DNA of 64,000 bases from the NCBI GenBank assembly GCA_963822215.1, contig CAWGGX010000010.1, positions 496,001 through 560,000 on the forward strand, in the 5' to 3' direction. This DNA comes from Roseiarcus sp963822215. Its GTDB lineage: Bacteria; Pseudomonadota; Alphaproteobacteria; Rhizobiales; Beijerinckiaceae. The position numbers and the translations under genes are program-made. Positions 8,313 through 16,839 of this stretch are shown one piece after another (position 1 is the stretch's first letter; each line of letters starts with the position of its first letter). The notes beneath the pieces are model-generated. The model worked only from the letters and a program-made list of their open reading frames with translations, ran no database searches and was not told the DNA's origin.

Positions 8313-9224
8313 CTACCGCGCCTGCGCCGCCACCGGCTTCGCCACCGCCTCGACCTCCGCCCGCATCCAGCGGTGCGCGGCGTCGTCGTGGTCGCGGCGG
8401 CTCCAGATCATAAACATCGGCAGGATCGGGCAGGGGACCGGCGGGCTCACGCTGGCGAGGGCCTGAAACGGACCAAAACGCATGAGGCTCGGCGCGGTGG
8501 CGATCATATCCCCGCCGCGCAGAAAGGCGGGAACGCCGGCGAAGCCGGGCACCGTCACGACGAACCGGCGCTTGATCCCCTTGGCGAAGAGATGCGCGTC
8601 GAGATCGAGCGCCCGCAGCGGCGGATAGACGACGGTGACATGATCGGCCGCCAGATATTCCGCCCGCGTGCGTGGCGGCGCGCGCCGCTCGGCGTCGTAG
8701 AAGACGCGATAGCGGTCTTCGAACAGGCGCTTCTGCATGATGTCCGCCCCTTCGGGCGGCCGCGGGCTGATGATCAGGTTGCATCGCTCCTCGCGCAGCA
8801 TGGCGGGCGTGGGCGCGTCGGACGGGATGATTCTCAGCGTCACGCCCGGCGCACGCTCGCGCAGGCGGGCGAGGAGCCCCGGCAGCAGCGCGTCCCGCTG
8901 AAGATCGTTGGCGGCGATGGCAAAGGTCGTCCGCCAGCGCGCCGGATCGAACGTCTCGGAATGGGCGAACCGCTCGAGCTCCCGCAAAAGGTCGCGCGCG
9001 CGGATCGCCAAGGCCTCGGCCCGCGCGGTCGCAACGATCCCGCGGCCCGACTTGACGATGACGGCGTCGCCGACGATCGCGCGCAGCTTGCCGACAAGGT
9101 GGCTCACCGCCGACTGGGTGACGCCGAGCCGGTGCGCGGCGCCGGTGACCGAGCCCGTCTCCACGATCGCCACGAGGAGGCGCAGCAGCCGCACGTCGAG
9201 GTCCGACCAATCGAAATCACTCAT
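8313..9224 (-). CDS. LysR-family transcriptional regulator
   Basis: 303 residues from the ATG at 9224 (upstream in-frame starts exist at 9233 and 9260). The winged helix-turn-helix lies at residues 6-65 (LRLLVAIVETGSVTGAAHRLG, then TQSAVSHLVGKLR) and a periplasmic-binding-fold effector domain follows. Transcribed divergently from ligA with 82 bases between them, the usual layout for a LysR activator of the adjacent protocatechuate-cleavage genes. The inducer is probably a pathway intermediate (inference). Confidence 0.88.
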   Translation of the reverse strand: MSDFDWSDLDVRLLRLLVAIVETGSVTGAAHRLGVTQSAVSHLVGKLRAIVGDAVIVKSGRGIVATARAEALAIRARDLLRELERFAHSETFDPARWRTTFAIAANDLQRDALLPGLLARLRERAPGVTLRIIPSDAPTPAMLREERCNLIISPRPPEGADIMQKRLFEDRYRVFYDAERRAPPRTRAEYLAADHVTVVYPPLRALDLDAHLFAKGIKRRFVVTVPGFAGVPAFLRGGDMIATAPSLMRFGPFQALASVSPPVPCPILPMFMIWSRRDHDDAAHRWMRAEVEAVAKPVAAQAR

Positions 9225-9247
9225 GCAATTCATGATGATCCATGCAT
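9223..9247. promoter_or_regulatory. Inverted repeat in the LysR/ligA intergenic region
   Basis: ATGCA at 9223-9227 and TGCAT at 9243-9247 form an inverted repeat with a 15-base spacer. It covers the LysR start codon region and lies about 60 bases before ligA. LysR proteins bind interrupted dyads of this kind, so this is a candidate autoregulatory site. The arms are short, so chance cannot be excluded. Confidence 0.3.
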
Positions 9248-9306
9248 TGATCTTTAGCAACCGCGCCGATATTCGGTTGGGAAATCGTTATTATCGGGAG
9301 GACTGC

Positions 9307-9666
9307 ATGTCTGTCTCGCACGGGATTTTCGGCACGACGCCGTTCGACGGAACGATCGCGATGCGCGGCTACGCGCTCAACAAAATGTGCTTTTCGTTCA
9401 ACAGCGCCGCCAACCGCGAGAAGTTTCGAGGCGACGAGGAGGCCTACATGCGCGCCTACGGCCTCAACGATCGGCAGGCCGAGGCGATCCGCAGGCGCGA
9501 CGTGCTCGGACTCCTCGAGGCCGGCGGCAACGTCTACTACCTCGCCAAATTCGCTGGCATCCTCGGGCTCGACGTGCAGGATCTCGGCGCGGCCCAGACC
9601 GGGATGACCAAGGACGCGTTCAAGGCGCGGCTCGTCGCCCAGAACGACCAGCCCGAAACGATCTAG
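9307..9666 (+). CDS. ligA: Protocatechuate 4,5-dioxygenase alpha subunit
   Basis: 119 residues. Small helical LigA-type subunit: FSFNSAANREKFRGDEEAYM, then the L-x-x-G-GN motif in LLEAGGNVYYLAKFAGILG, where the alpha chain caps the active site of the beta chain. The start is fixed by GGGAGGA six bases upstream of the ATG. The stop is 14 bases before ligB, so the two subunits are made together. With LigB it opens the protocatechuate ring between carbons 4 and 5 to give 4-carboxy-2-hydroxymuconate-6-semialdehyde. A gallate-cleaving variant cannot be excluded from sequence alone. Confidence 0.9.
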   Translation: MSVSHGIFGTTPFDGTIAMRGYALNKMCFSFNSAANREKFRGDEEAYMRAYGLNDRQAEAIRRRDVLGLLEAGGNVYYLAKFAGILGLDVQDLGAAQTGMTKDAFKARLVAQNDQPETI

Positions 9667-9680
9667 GCGGAGGAACCCCA

Positions 9681-10517
9681 ATGGCCAGAATTGTCGGCGG
9701 ACTCGCCACCTCGCATATTCCCGCCATCGGCGGCGCGATCGCCAAGGGCCTGCAGCAGGAGCCCTACTGGAAGCCGTTCTTCGACGGCTTCGATCCGGCC
9801 CGCGAATGGCTCGCCAAAGTGAAGCCGGACGCCGTCGTGGTCTTCTACAACGACCACGGCCTCAACTTCTTTCTCGACAAAATGCCGACCTTCGCGCTCG
9901 GGGCGGCGGCGGAGTACCGCAACGACGACGAGGGCTGGGGCATCCCGACCCTGCCGCCTTTCAAAGGGATCCCCGAACTCTCCTGGGCGATCATCGACCA
10001 TCTGGTCGAAAAGGAGTTCGACATCGTCACCTGCCAGGAGATGCTGGTCGATCACGCCTTCACCGTGCCGTTAAAGCTCTTCTGGCCCGATGGCGACGCG
10101 CCGGCAGCGGTTCCGGTGTGCATCAACACCGTCCAGTTCCCGCTGCCGAGCGCCAGGCGCTGCTACGCGATGGGCAAGGCGGTCGGCGAGGCGATCGCCG
10201 CCTGGGACAAGGACATGAAAGTCGTGACGATCGGCTCGGGGGGCTTAAGCCACCAGCTCGAGGGCCAGCGCGCCGGTTTCATCAACAAGCCGTTCGATCT
10301 CAAATTCCTCGATACGATGGTCGACGACCCGGAATGGGCGACCCAGTTCAGCATCCTGGAGCTGGTCGAGAAGACGGGCACGCAGGGCGTCGAGCTGATC
10401 AACTGGCTCGCCGCGCGGGCGGCAGCCTCGCCTGGCCCCATGCGCAAGGTCTGCTCGAACTACCACATCCCGGTCAGCAACACCGCAGCGGCGACGCTGG
10501 CGCTCGAGGCGGCGTGA
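9681..10517 (+). CDS. ligB: Protocatechuate 4,5-dioxygenase beta subunit (class III extradiol dioxygenase)
   Basis: 278 residues with the LigB fold. The non-haem iron ligands known from the Sphingobium enzyme are in place: His12 (SHIPA), His59 (NDHG) and Glu238 (GVELINW), plus the catalytic-type His191 in GGLSHQL. A strong ribosome-binding site GGAGGA precedes the ATG. It sits between ligA and, after 231 bases, ligJ, so the two first committed steps of the 4,5-cleavage route are adjacent. The later enzymes (LigC, LigI, LigK) are not in the window. Confidence 0.92.
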   Translation: MARIVGGLATSHIPAIGGAIAKGLQQEPYWKPFFDGFDPAREWLAKVKPDAVVVFYNDHGLNFFLDKMPTFALGAAAEYRNDDEGWGIPTLPPFKGIPELSWAIIDHLVEKEFDIVTCQEMLVDHAFTVPLKLFWPDGDAPAAVPVCINTVQFPLPSARRCYAMGKAVGEAIAAWDKDMKVVTIGSGGLSHQLEGQRAGFINKPFDLKFLDTMVDDPEWATQFSILELVEKTGTQGVELINWLAARAAASPGPMRKVCSNYHIPVSNTAAATLALEAA

Positions 10518-10748
10518 AAGCCCGGGCGGGTCGCAAGCCGATCGCGAATTTCGCCGGATGGGGCGTCCCTCGGCCCGACAGCGCAAAACCCATGCGGCGG
10601 CGCGGACTTGCGGAGAGGCGCGGCGGCGGTATTATCCACCTCTCGCGCCCCTGAGCGCCGAATGGGAGGAACGCGCTCGCGGCGACCCTTCGCGGCGATG
10701 CGCCCGCGTTGACGACGCTCTGAATTTCATCCTTAAGGAACGCGCCGC

Positions 10749-11777
10749 ATGATCATCGACTGTCACGGCCATTACACGACTGCGCCGAAGGCGCTGGAGG
10801 CCTGGCGCAACCAGCAGATCGCCGGGATCAAGGACCCGGCCGTCATGCCGAAGGCGTCCGATCTCAAGATCAGCGATGACGAACTCAGGGAATCGATCGA
10901 AACCAACCAGCTCAAATTCATGCGCGAGCGCGGGGCGGACCTGACCATCTTCTCGCCGCGCGCAAGCTTCATGGCGCACCACATCGGCGATTTCGCCGTC
11001 AGCTCGACCTGGGCGGCGATCTGCAACGAGTTGATCCACCGGGTGTCAAAGCTGTTTCCGGAAAACTTCATCGGCGCCGCGATGCTGCCGCAGAGCCCCG
11101 GCGTCGACCCGAAAACCTGCATCCCCGAGCTCGAAAAGTGCGTGAAGGAGTACGGCTTCGTCGGGATCAACCTCAATCCCGACCCGTCCGGCGGACACTG
11201 GACGCGTCCGCCGCTGACCGACCGTCACTGGTACCCGATCTACGAGAGGATGGTCGAGTACGACATCCCGGCGATGGTGCATGTCTCGACGAGCTGCAAC
11301 GCCTGCTTCCACACCACCGGCGCCCATTACATCAACGCCGACACAACGGCGGTGATGCAGCTCATCCAGGGCGACCTGTTCAAGGATTTCCCGACGCTTC
11401 GCTTTGTCATCCCGCACGGCGGCGGCGCGGCGCCCTACCACTGGGGCCGCTACCGCGGCCTCGCCCAGGAATTGAAGAAGCCGCTGCTCAAGGATCACCT
11501 GCTCAAGAACGTTTCCTTCGACACCTGCGTCTACCACCAGCCGGGGATCGACTTGCTGACCCGGGTGATCCCGGTCGACAACATCCTGTTCGCCAGCGAA
11601 ATGATTGGCGCGGTGCGCGGCATCGATCCGGAGACCGGCCACAACTACGACGATACCAAGCGCTATATTGACGCGACGGCGAACCTGTCGTCCGAGGAGC
11701 GTCACAAGGTCTACGAGGGCAACGCCCGGCGGGTCTATCCACGGCTCGATGCGGCGCTCAAGGCGAAGGGTCGGTAG
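10749..11777 (+). CDS. ligJ: 4-oxalomesaconate hydratase (amidohydrolase fold)
   Basis: 342 residues, matching the LigJ length. It opens with the metal-binding DCHGHYTTAP motif (residues 4-13). Other expected amidohydrolase ligands are visible: MVHVSTSCNACFHTTG near residues 178-193 and VIPHGGGAAPYHWGR near residues 222-236. The enzyme hydrates 4-oxalomesaconate in the protocatechuate 4,5-cleavage pathway. It is in the same direction as ligAB but separated by 231 bases with no recognised gene, so it may have its own promoter. Convergent with the GntR gene that follows. Confidence 0.88.
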   Translation: MIIDCHGHYTTAPKALEAWRNQQIAGIKDPAVMPKASDLKISDDELRESIETNQLKFMRERGADLTIFSPRASFMAHHIGDFAVSSTWAAICNELIHRVSKLFPENFIGAAMLPQSPGVDPKTCIPELEKCVKEYGFVGINLNPDPSGGHWTRPPLTDRHWYPIYERMVEYDIPAMVHVSTSCNACFHTTGAHYINADTTAVMQLIQGDLFKDFPTLRFVIPHGGGAAPYHWGRYRGLAQELKKPLLKDHLLKNVSFDTCVYHQPGIDLLTRVIPVDNILFASEMIGAVRGIDPETGHNYDDTKRYIDATANLSSEERHKVYEGNARRVYPRLDAALKAKGR

Positions 11778-11782
11778 GACGG

Positions 11783-12460
11783 CTACCGTCCGGAGGTGAG
11801 CTCGGCGCCCTTGAGGATATGGTCGGCGAGCAGGCCGGCCGCCTGATCGGCGTCCCGCTTGATCGAGGCATCGAGAATGCGCCGGTGCTCTTTGGCGGAC
11901 TGCGAGCGAGGAAACGGGTTGGTCTTGAGCGACAGCATCCGATAGCGACGGCTGTGGTCGTACATGGTCCTTAGGTACAGGCGCAGCCAGCGCGAGCGGC
12001 AATTGGAGACGAGCGCCTCATGGAACTCCTGATTCGCCTGCTCCCACGCTTCGCCGTACGTCTCCGGCTCGGCCTCGACCAAGTCCTCGACCTTCGACAG
12101 CTTGTGGTAGGCGCCGACGACGCGTCCTTCCCAATCAAGATCAGCCGCGGCGATCGACTGCCGGAGCGCATGACACTCGAGCAGCTGCCGCATCTCGGTA
12201 ATCTCGCGCAGGTCCTCATCGGAGACCGACAGGACTGCGAAGCCCTTCTGGCCTTCGGCGACGACAAGCCCGTCCGAAGCGAGCCGCGACAGGGTCTCGC
12301 GCAGCGTGTTGACGCTGACCGCGTAGGCCTTGCTGAGCTTCTCGAGCCTGAGCTTGGCCGAGGGCGGCAGCACACCGAGAATGATGTCGTGGCGCAGCCG
12401 TTCGTACAGGGCTTCCGTCAGCGTCGAAGCCCCGCCTGGTTTTGCGGTACGATCGTCCAT
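11783..12460 (-). CDS. GntR-family regulator, FadR/FCD subgroup
   Basis: 225 residues from the ATG at 12460 (a TTG three codons further out is weaker). N-terminal winged helix: LTEALYERLRHDIILGVLPP, then the recognition region VSVNTLRETLSRLASDGLV. C-terminal all-helical FCD ligand-binding domain with the metal-ligand-type acidic/histidine residues (ANQEFHEAL, EHRRILDA). It is divergent from quiC across 121 bases, so it probably represses quiC and the shikimate dehydrogenase gene. The effector is unknown; an aromatic acid or dehydroshikimate is plausible. Confidence 0.87.
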   Translation of the reverse strand: MDDRTAKPGGASTLTEALYERLRHDIILGVLPPSAKLRLEKLSKAYAVSVNTLRETLSRLASDGLVVAEGQKGFAVLSVSDEDLREITEMRQLLECHALRQSIAAADLDWEGRVVGAYHKLSKVEDLVEAEPETYGEAWEQANQEFHEALVSNCRSRWLRLYLRTMYDHSRRYRMLSLKTNPFPRSQSAKEHRRILDASIKRDADQAAGLLADHILKGAELTSGR

Positions 12461-12581
12461 AATGGTCAATCTCGCCCCCGCGCAGCATTCTTACATATTG
12501 CAAGACCTTTCACAATCTAGTATGGAAGCAGAAATGTAGGAGATTTTCTGACTGCTTAGATGGTCGATCGCATCGGTCTGC

Positions 12582-14453
12582 ATGGGCGGGGCGCTGGAAG
12601 GCAAGCTCGCCGCCGCGGCCAAGGCCGGCTTCCGCGCCATCGAGCTGTTCGAAAACGATCTGACTTTCTTCAACGGCAAAGCCCAGGACGCCCGCCGCAT
12701 GGCGACCGATCTCGGGCTCGAATTCGTCGCGCTCCAGCCCTTGCGGGATTTCGAGGCGATGCCGGAGCCCATCCGGGGACGCAATTTCGAGCGCGCCAAG
12801 CGAAAGCTCGAACTGATGCGCGACCTCGGCTCGCGGCTCCTTTGCATCTGCTCCAACGTCTCGCCCGAAGCGATCGACGATCCCGAGCGCGCCGCCGCGG
12901 ACCTCGGGGAGCTTGCCGATCTTGCCCGGCGCGAGGGCATGCGGATCGGCTATGAGGCGCTCGCCTGGGGCCGGCATGTCAAGGACTGGACGGCGGCCTG
13001 GGAGATCGTCCGCAAAGCCGAGCGGGACAATCTCGGCATCGTGCTCGACAGCTTCCACATCTGCGCCCGCGGCAACCCGATCGAGCCGATCGCCAGCCTG
13101 CCGGCCGACAAGATAGCGCTGGTCCAGGTCGCCGACGCTCCGGCGCTGGTGATGGACCCGCTCTCGCTGAGCCGCCACTATCGCTGTTACCCCGGTCAGG
13201 GCGACTTTCCGATCGTCGACTACCTGGACGCAGCGACGCGCGCCGGCTATCGCGGCCCCCTGTCGCTTGAGATCTTCAACGACCAGTTCCGCGGCGCCTC
13301 CGCTTCGGCGATCGCAGTCGACGGCATGCGTTCCTTGCGTGCGGCGGGCGAGGAGCTCGCGGCGAAGCGGGCCGAGCGCGGCGAAGCGCCGCTCGCGGAT
13401 CTGCCGCCCCTTCCGCCGCCCCCGGTCGTAGAACGCGCGGAATTCCTCGAGTTCGCAGTCAGCGACGCGGACGCGAAGCCGCTTGTCGCGCTGATCGAAG
13501 GCCTCGGTTTTGAGCTCGTCGGGCGCCACCGTTCAAAGGATGTCGACCTTTTCACGGAAGGCGAGATCAACCTCGTCGTCAATCGCGAGCGCGAGGGCTT
13601 CGCCCATTCGTTTGGATTGCTACATGGCCCGTCTGTCTGCGCCTTGGCTTTGCGCGTCGATTCGGTCGACCAGGCGCTCGAGCGTGCAAGCGCCCTTGAT
13701 TGCCAAAGCTATGCGGGTAGGATCGGGCCGGGGGAGGCGACGCTTCCGGCCGTGGCCGGCGTCGAAGGCAGTCTCATCTATTTTGTCGGCCCCGGAGATC
13801 CGGCCTGGCGCAGCGACTTCGAGCCGGTGGAGGAACGCTCTCCTGGCCAAGGCGCGCTCCGCGACGTTGATCATCTCTCAAACGTCGTGCGCCGCGGCGA
13901 ATTCCTGAGCTGGTCGCTGTTCTACGGCGCGGTGCTTGGCCTCAAGGCGCAGCCGCAGGTCGAGATAGCCGACCCGCACGGCGCCTTCTACAGCCGCTCC
14001 TTGCGCAGCGCCAACGACAGGCTGCGGATCGCGCTCAATATCGGCGAGGGCGGGGCGACCGGCGTCTCGCGCTTTCTCGACGCTTTCGGCGGCGCCGGGT
14101 ACCAGCAGATCGCGCTCTCCACCAGGGACATCTTCGCGGCCGCCGAGGCGGCCCGGCCGAGGGGCGTGGCCTTCCTGCCCATACCGGACAACTACTACGA
14201 CGATCTCGCTACCCGCTTCGACATACCACTGGATCTGCTCGCCCGCATGCGCGCGCTCGGCGTGCTCTACGATCGGGTCAAGGATGGCGAGTTCCTCCAC
14301 ATCTACACGCAGACCTTCTACGACCGCTTCTTCTTCGAGATCGTCGAGCGGCGGAATTATGACCTGTTCGGCGCGGCCAACACGCCGGTGCGGCTTGCCG
14401 CTCAGGCGAGCGTGACGGAGGCCGAAAAGCGCGCGGAGGCCGCGTTCGAATGA
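12582..14453 (+). CDS. quiC: 3-dehydroshikimate dehydratase fused to an HPPD-like domain
   Basis: 623 residues as read from the ATG at 12582. Residues 1-270 form a xylose-isomerase-like TIM barrel with metal-site motifs (GIVLDSFHICARG, FPIVDYLDAA, PLSLEIFNDQF). Residues 285-615 resemble the double vicinal-oxygen-chelate domain of 4-hydroxyphenylpyruvate dioxygenase. This is the layout of the Pseudomonas QuiC type, which dehydrates 3-dehydroshikimate to protocatechuate. Conserved N-terminal residues (SIASV-like) can be read in the same frame upstream of 12582 but lack a normal start codon, whereas an ATG at 12560 is out of frame. A one-base indel near 12565 may have hidden the true start. Confidence 0.85.
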   Translation: MGGALEGKLAAAAKAGFRAIELFENDLTFFNGKAQDARRMATDLGLEFVALQPLRDFEAMPEPIRGRNFERAKRKLELMRDLGSRLLCICSNVSPEAIDDPERAAADLGELADLARREGMRIGYEALAWGRHVKDWTAAWEIVRKAERDNLGIVLDSFHICARGNPIEPIASLPADKIALVQVADAPALVMDPLSLSRHYRCYPGQGDFPIVDYLDAATRAGYRGPLSLEIFNDQFRGASASAIAVDGMRSLRAAGEELAAKRAERGEAPLADLPPLPPPPVVERAEFLEFAVSDADAKPLVALIEGLGFELVGRHRSKDVDLFTEGEINLVVNREREGFAHSFGLLHGPSVCALALRVDSVDQALERASALDCQSYAGRIGPGEATLPAVAGVEGSLIYFVGPGDPAWRSDFEPVEERSPGQGALRDVDHLSNVVRRGEFLSWSLFYGAVLGLKAQPQVEIADPHGAFYSRSLRSANDRLRIALNIGEGGATGVSRFLDAFGGAGYQQIALSTRDIFAAAEAARPRGVAFLPIPDNYYDDLATRFDIPLDLLARMRALGVLYDRVKDGEFLHIYTQTFYDRFFFEIVERRNYDLFGAANTPVRLAAQASVTEAEKRAEAAFE

Positions 14454-15286
14454 GCCTCAACGGCGACACCATGATCATCGCTCACGTCGGCTATCCGACG
14501 ACGACGTTCAAGTCGTCGATGATCTATAACCCCTGGTTCGAAAGCCGTGCGATCAACGCCGCCGTGGTGCCGATGGGCGTTAGGAACGAGGACTTCGCCC
14601 GCGCCTTTCCCGAGATCGCCCGCTTCACCAATTTCCACGGCGCGCTGATCACCATGCCGCACAAGGTCTCGGTCATTGCGCTGCTCGACGAGGTCTCGAC
14701 TTCGGTCAGGGTCGCCGGCTCGTGCAACGCCGTGCGCCGGACCGAGGACGGCCGGCTGATCGGGGACATGTTTGACGGTGAGGGCTTTGTCCGCGGCGTG
14801 GCGCACAACGGCGCCACACTTTCCGGCAGGCGGCTCCTCATCGTCGGATCGGGCGGCGTCGGATCGGCGATCGCTGCGTCCTCGGCCGCGGTCGGGGCCG
14901 CCGAGATTGCGCTCTACGACGTCAACGCTGCCTCGATGGAGGCGCTGGCGGATCGACTGAGAGCCAACTATCCCCATCTTTCCGTCTCGCTCGGCTCGAA
15001 TGATCCGGGTGGCTTCGACGTGGTCGTCAACGCGACGCCGCTCGGGATGTACCCTGGCGATCCGATGCCGCTCGACGTGTCGAGGCTCGCGCCTTCGACC
15101 TTTGTCGGCGAGGTCGTCATGAAGCACGAGACAACTGCATTCCTCGCAGCGGCGCAGGCGCGCGGTTGCCGTACGCAGATCGGCATCGACATGCTGTTCG
15201 AGCAAATTCCGGCCTATCTCGAGTTCTTCGGATTTCCCATAACAACGCCTGAGGAGCTGAGGTCCGTCGCCAAAATCGACTACTAA
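14450..15286 (+). CDS. Shikimate/quinate dehydrogenase (AroE family)
   Basis: 278 residues with the two-domain AroE fold. The catalytic lysine is Lys72 in the ITMPHK motif, and the Rossmann glycine loop is GSGGVGSA near residues 132-139. Its ATG overlaps the quiC stop (ATGA), so it is translationally coupled and probably supplies QuiC's substrate by oxidising shikimate or quinate to the 3-dehydro form. Because it lies in a catabolic operon it is unlikely to be the biosynthetic AroE. A truncated MFS transporter gene follows. Confidence 0.85.
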   Translation: MSLNGDTMIIAHVGYPTTTFKSSMIYNPWFESRAINAAVVPMGVRNEDFARAFPEIARFTNFHGALITMPHKVSVIALLDEVSTSVRVAGSCNAVRRTEDGRLIGDMFDGEGFVRGVAHNGATLSGRRLLIVGSGGVGSAIAASSAAVGAAEIALYDVNAASMEALADRLRANYPHLSVSLGSNDPGGFDVVVNATPLGMYPGDPMPLDVSRLAPSTFVGEVVMKHETTAFLAAAQARGCRTQIGIDMLFEQIPAYLEFFGFPITTPEELRSVAKIDY

Positions 15287-15323
15287 CCGGCTCTAAAGAA
15301 CCGGAACGCCAGGGAGGAACCGA

Positions 15324-15454
15324 ATGAGCGCAGCAACGATCCACGAGCCGCTGGGGCGGCATCAGAGCAGGACCGCCGCCGCCAGCGGCTGGATCGGCTC
15401 GGCGCTGGAGTACTACGACTTCTTCATCTACGCGACCGCGGCGTCGCTGGTGTT
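15324..15454 (+). pseudogene. MFS transporter N-terminus, cut by an IS3-family element
   Basis: A good ribosome-binding site (GGGAGGA) and ATG start 43 codons that match the metabolite:proton symporter group (ShiA/KgtP/PcaK-like): SGWIGSALEYYDFF, then IYATAASLVF, which is the first membrane helix. The frame then runs into the IS at 15455 and stops. The rest of the gene is not found beyond the element, so it was lost rather than just split. It was probably the shikimate, quinate or dehydroshikimate importer of this operon. Confidence 0.85.
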
Positions 15455-15531
15455 TGAACTGGACCCCGGATTTAGGACCATTGGGTAAGGTGTGAAATGT
15501 CCTGCTCTGTCGCAACCGACGGAGCGAGAAA

Positions 15532-15825
15532 ATGATGAAGTCACGCAAGAAGTTTGATGCGGCGTTCAAGGCGAAGGTTGCGCTCGAGGCGCTTCGCGAG
15601 GATGCGACGGTTCCGGATCTGGCGAAGCGGCACGGGGTGCATCCGAACCAGATTTATGCCTGGAAGAAGCAGGTTCTCGACAATGTCGCGAGCCTGTTCG
15701 CGCGCGGGGCGAGCGTTTCGGGCGATGGCGAGGAGGAGCGCGAACGTGAGGCGGCCAGGCTTTACGCCAAGATCGGCCAGCTGACGGTTGAACGGGATTT
15801 CTTGGCCAGGAGGCCAGGGCGATGA
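15532..15825 (+). CDS. IS3-family transposase OrfA (copy 1)
   Basis: 97-residue helix-turn-helix protein (KFDAAFKAKVALEALRED, then the recognition region VHPNQIYAWKKQ) with a leucine-zipper-like tail, which binds the IS ends. Its TGA overlaps the OrfB ATG (ATGA at 15822-15825), so the second protein can be made by translational coupling, whereas many IS3 elements rely on ribosomal frameshifting. Confidence 0.92.
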   Translation: MMKSRKKFDAAFKAKVALEALREDATVPDLAKRHGVHPNQIYAWKKQVLDNVASLFARGASVSGDGEEEREREAARLYAKIGQLTVERDFLARRPGR

Positions 15826-16763
15826 GCGCGCCCGATCGAAGGGCGATGGTGGAGCGCCCGGCGGATTTGTCGGTTCGTCGGCAATGCGTGCTGCTGAATG
15901 TGGCGCGCTCGGGGATCTATCGCCCCAAGCCAGAGCCCGGGGCGGACGATCTGGCGGTGATGCGGCGGATCGACGAACTGCATCTGGAGCTGCCGTTCTA
16001 CGGATCGCGTCGGATGACGTTTGAACTCAACAAGGAGGGCTGCGGAGTCAACCGCAAGCGGGTGCGGCGTCTGATGCGCACGATGGGGATCGAGGCGCTG
16101 GTTCCGCGTCCCGGCACGAGCAAGGCCGCCCTCGGCCACAAGATCTATCCCTATCTCCTGCGCGGCCTGGCGATCACCGAGCCGAACCATGTGTGGGCGG
16201 CCGACGTGACTTACATCCCGATGGCGTGCGGCTTCCTCTATCTGGTGGCGATCATCGACTGGGCCAGCCGGGCGGTTCTGGCGTGGCGGCTGTCGAACAC
16301 CAACGATGCGAGCTTCTGCGCGGCGGCGCTGGAGGAGGCGCTGCTTCGGTTCGGAAAGCCGAGGATTTTCAATACCGATCAGGGCTCCACTTTCACCGCC
16401 GAGGCTTTCGTCGGCAAGCTCGCGGCGGCTGGCGTCGCGATTTCGATGGACGGACGCGGCCGCTTCATGGACAACATCTTCATCGAACGGCTGTGGCGCT
16501 CCATCAAGTATGAAGAGGTGCATCTGAAAGCCTACGCCGACGGCCGCGAGGCGCGGGCCGGCATCGGCTCCTGGATGACCTTTTACAACTTTCGGCGCCC
16601 GCACCAGGCGATGAACAACCAGATGCCGATGGCGGTGTGGCGCGCCGGCATGGACAAGACCGAGGCGGCGGCGAGGGCTGTGGATATGCCGCTTCGCTTG
16701 GACAACGCAAACGCGTTGCCCACATACCCACAGCAGAGGCAGAAGCAGCAAGAAACGGCTTGA
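15822..16763 (+). CDS. IS3-family transposase OrfB (copy 1)
   Basis: 313 residues. The N-terminal HTH_21 domain is followed by an integrase core with the DDE triad: D in WAADVTYIP, D in FNTDQGSTF, and E in IERLWRSIKYEEV. Full length and uninterrupted, so likely active. The C-terminus carries the family's RPHQAMNNQMP motif. Confidence 0.93.
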   Translation: MSAPDRRAMVERPADLSVRRQCVLLNVARSGIYRPKPEPGADDLAVMRRIDELHLELPFYGSRRMTFELNKEGCGVNRKRVRRLMRTMGIEALVPRPGTSKAALGHKIYPYLLRGLAITEPNHVWAADVTYIPMACGFLYLVAIIDWASRAVLAWRLSNTNDASFCAAALEEALLRFGKPRIFNTDQGSTFTAEAFVGKLAAAGVAISMDGRGRFMDNIFIERLWRSIKYEEVHLKAYADGREARAGIGSWMTFYNFRRPHQAMNNQMPMAVWRAGMDKTEAAARAVDMPLRLDNANALPTYPQQRQKQQETA

Positions 16764-16839
16764 TTCATGAAAGACAAGGGCAGGCGAGATTACACCTTAA
16801 ATCCGACCTCCCGTGGTCCCACGAATAGGGTCCAGTTCA

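Larger units (their letters stand above)
15455..16839 (+). mobile_element. IS3-family insertion sequence, copy 1 (1385 bp)
   Basis: Terminal inverted repeats begin TGAACTGGACCC at the left and end GGGTCCAGTTCA at the right. Two overlapping genes encode the OrfA/OrfB transposase. No difference from the copy at 37792-39176 was seen. The flanks do not share a short target duplication: the left flank is an MFS gene and the right flank is unrelated decayed DNA. That points to a deletion or recombination at this copy after insertion. Confidence 0.93.
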
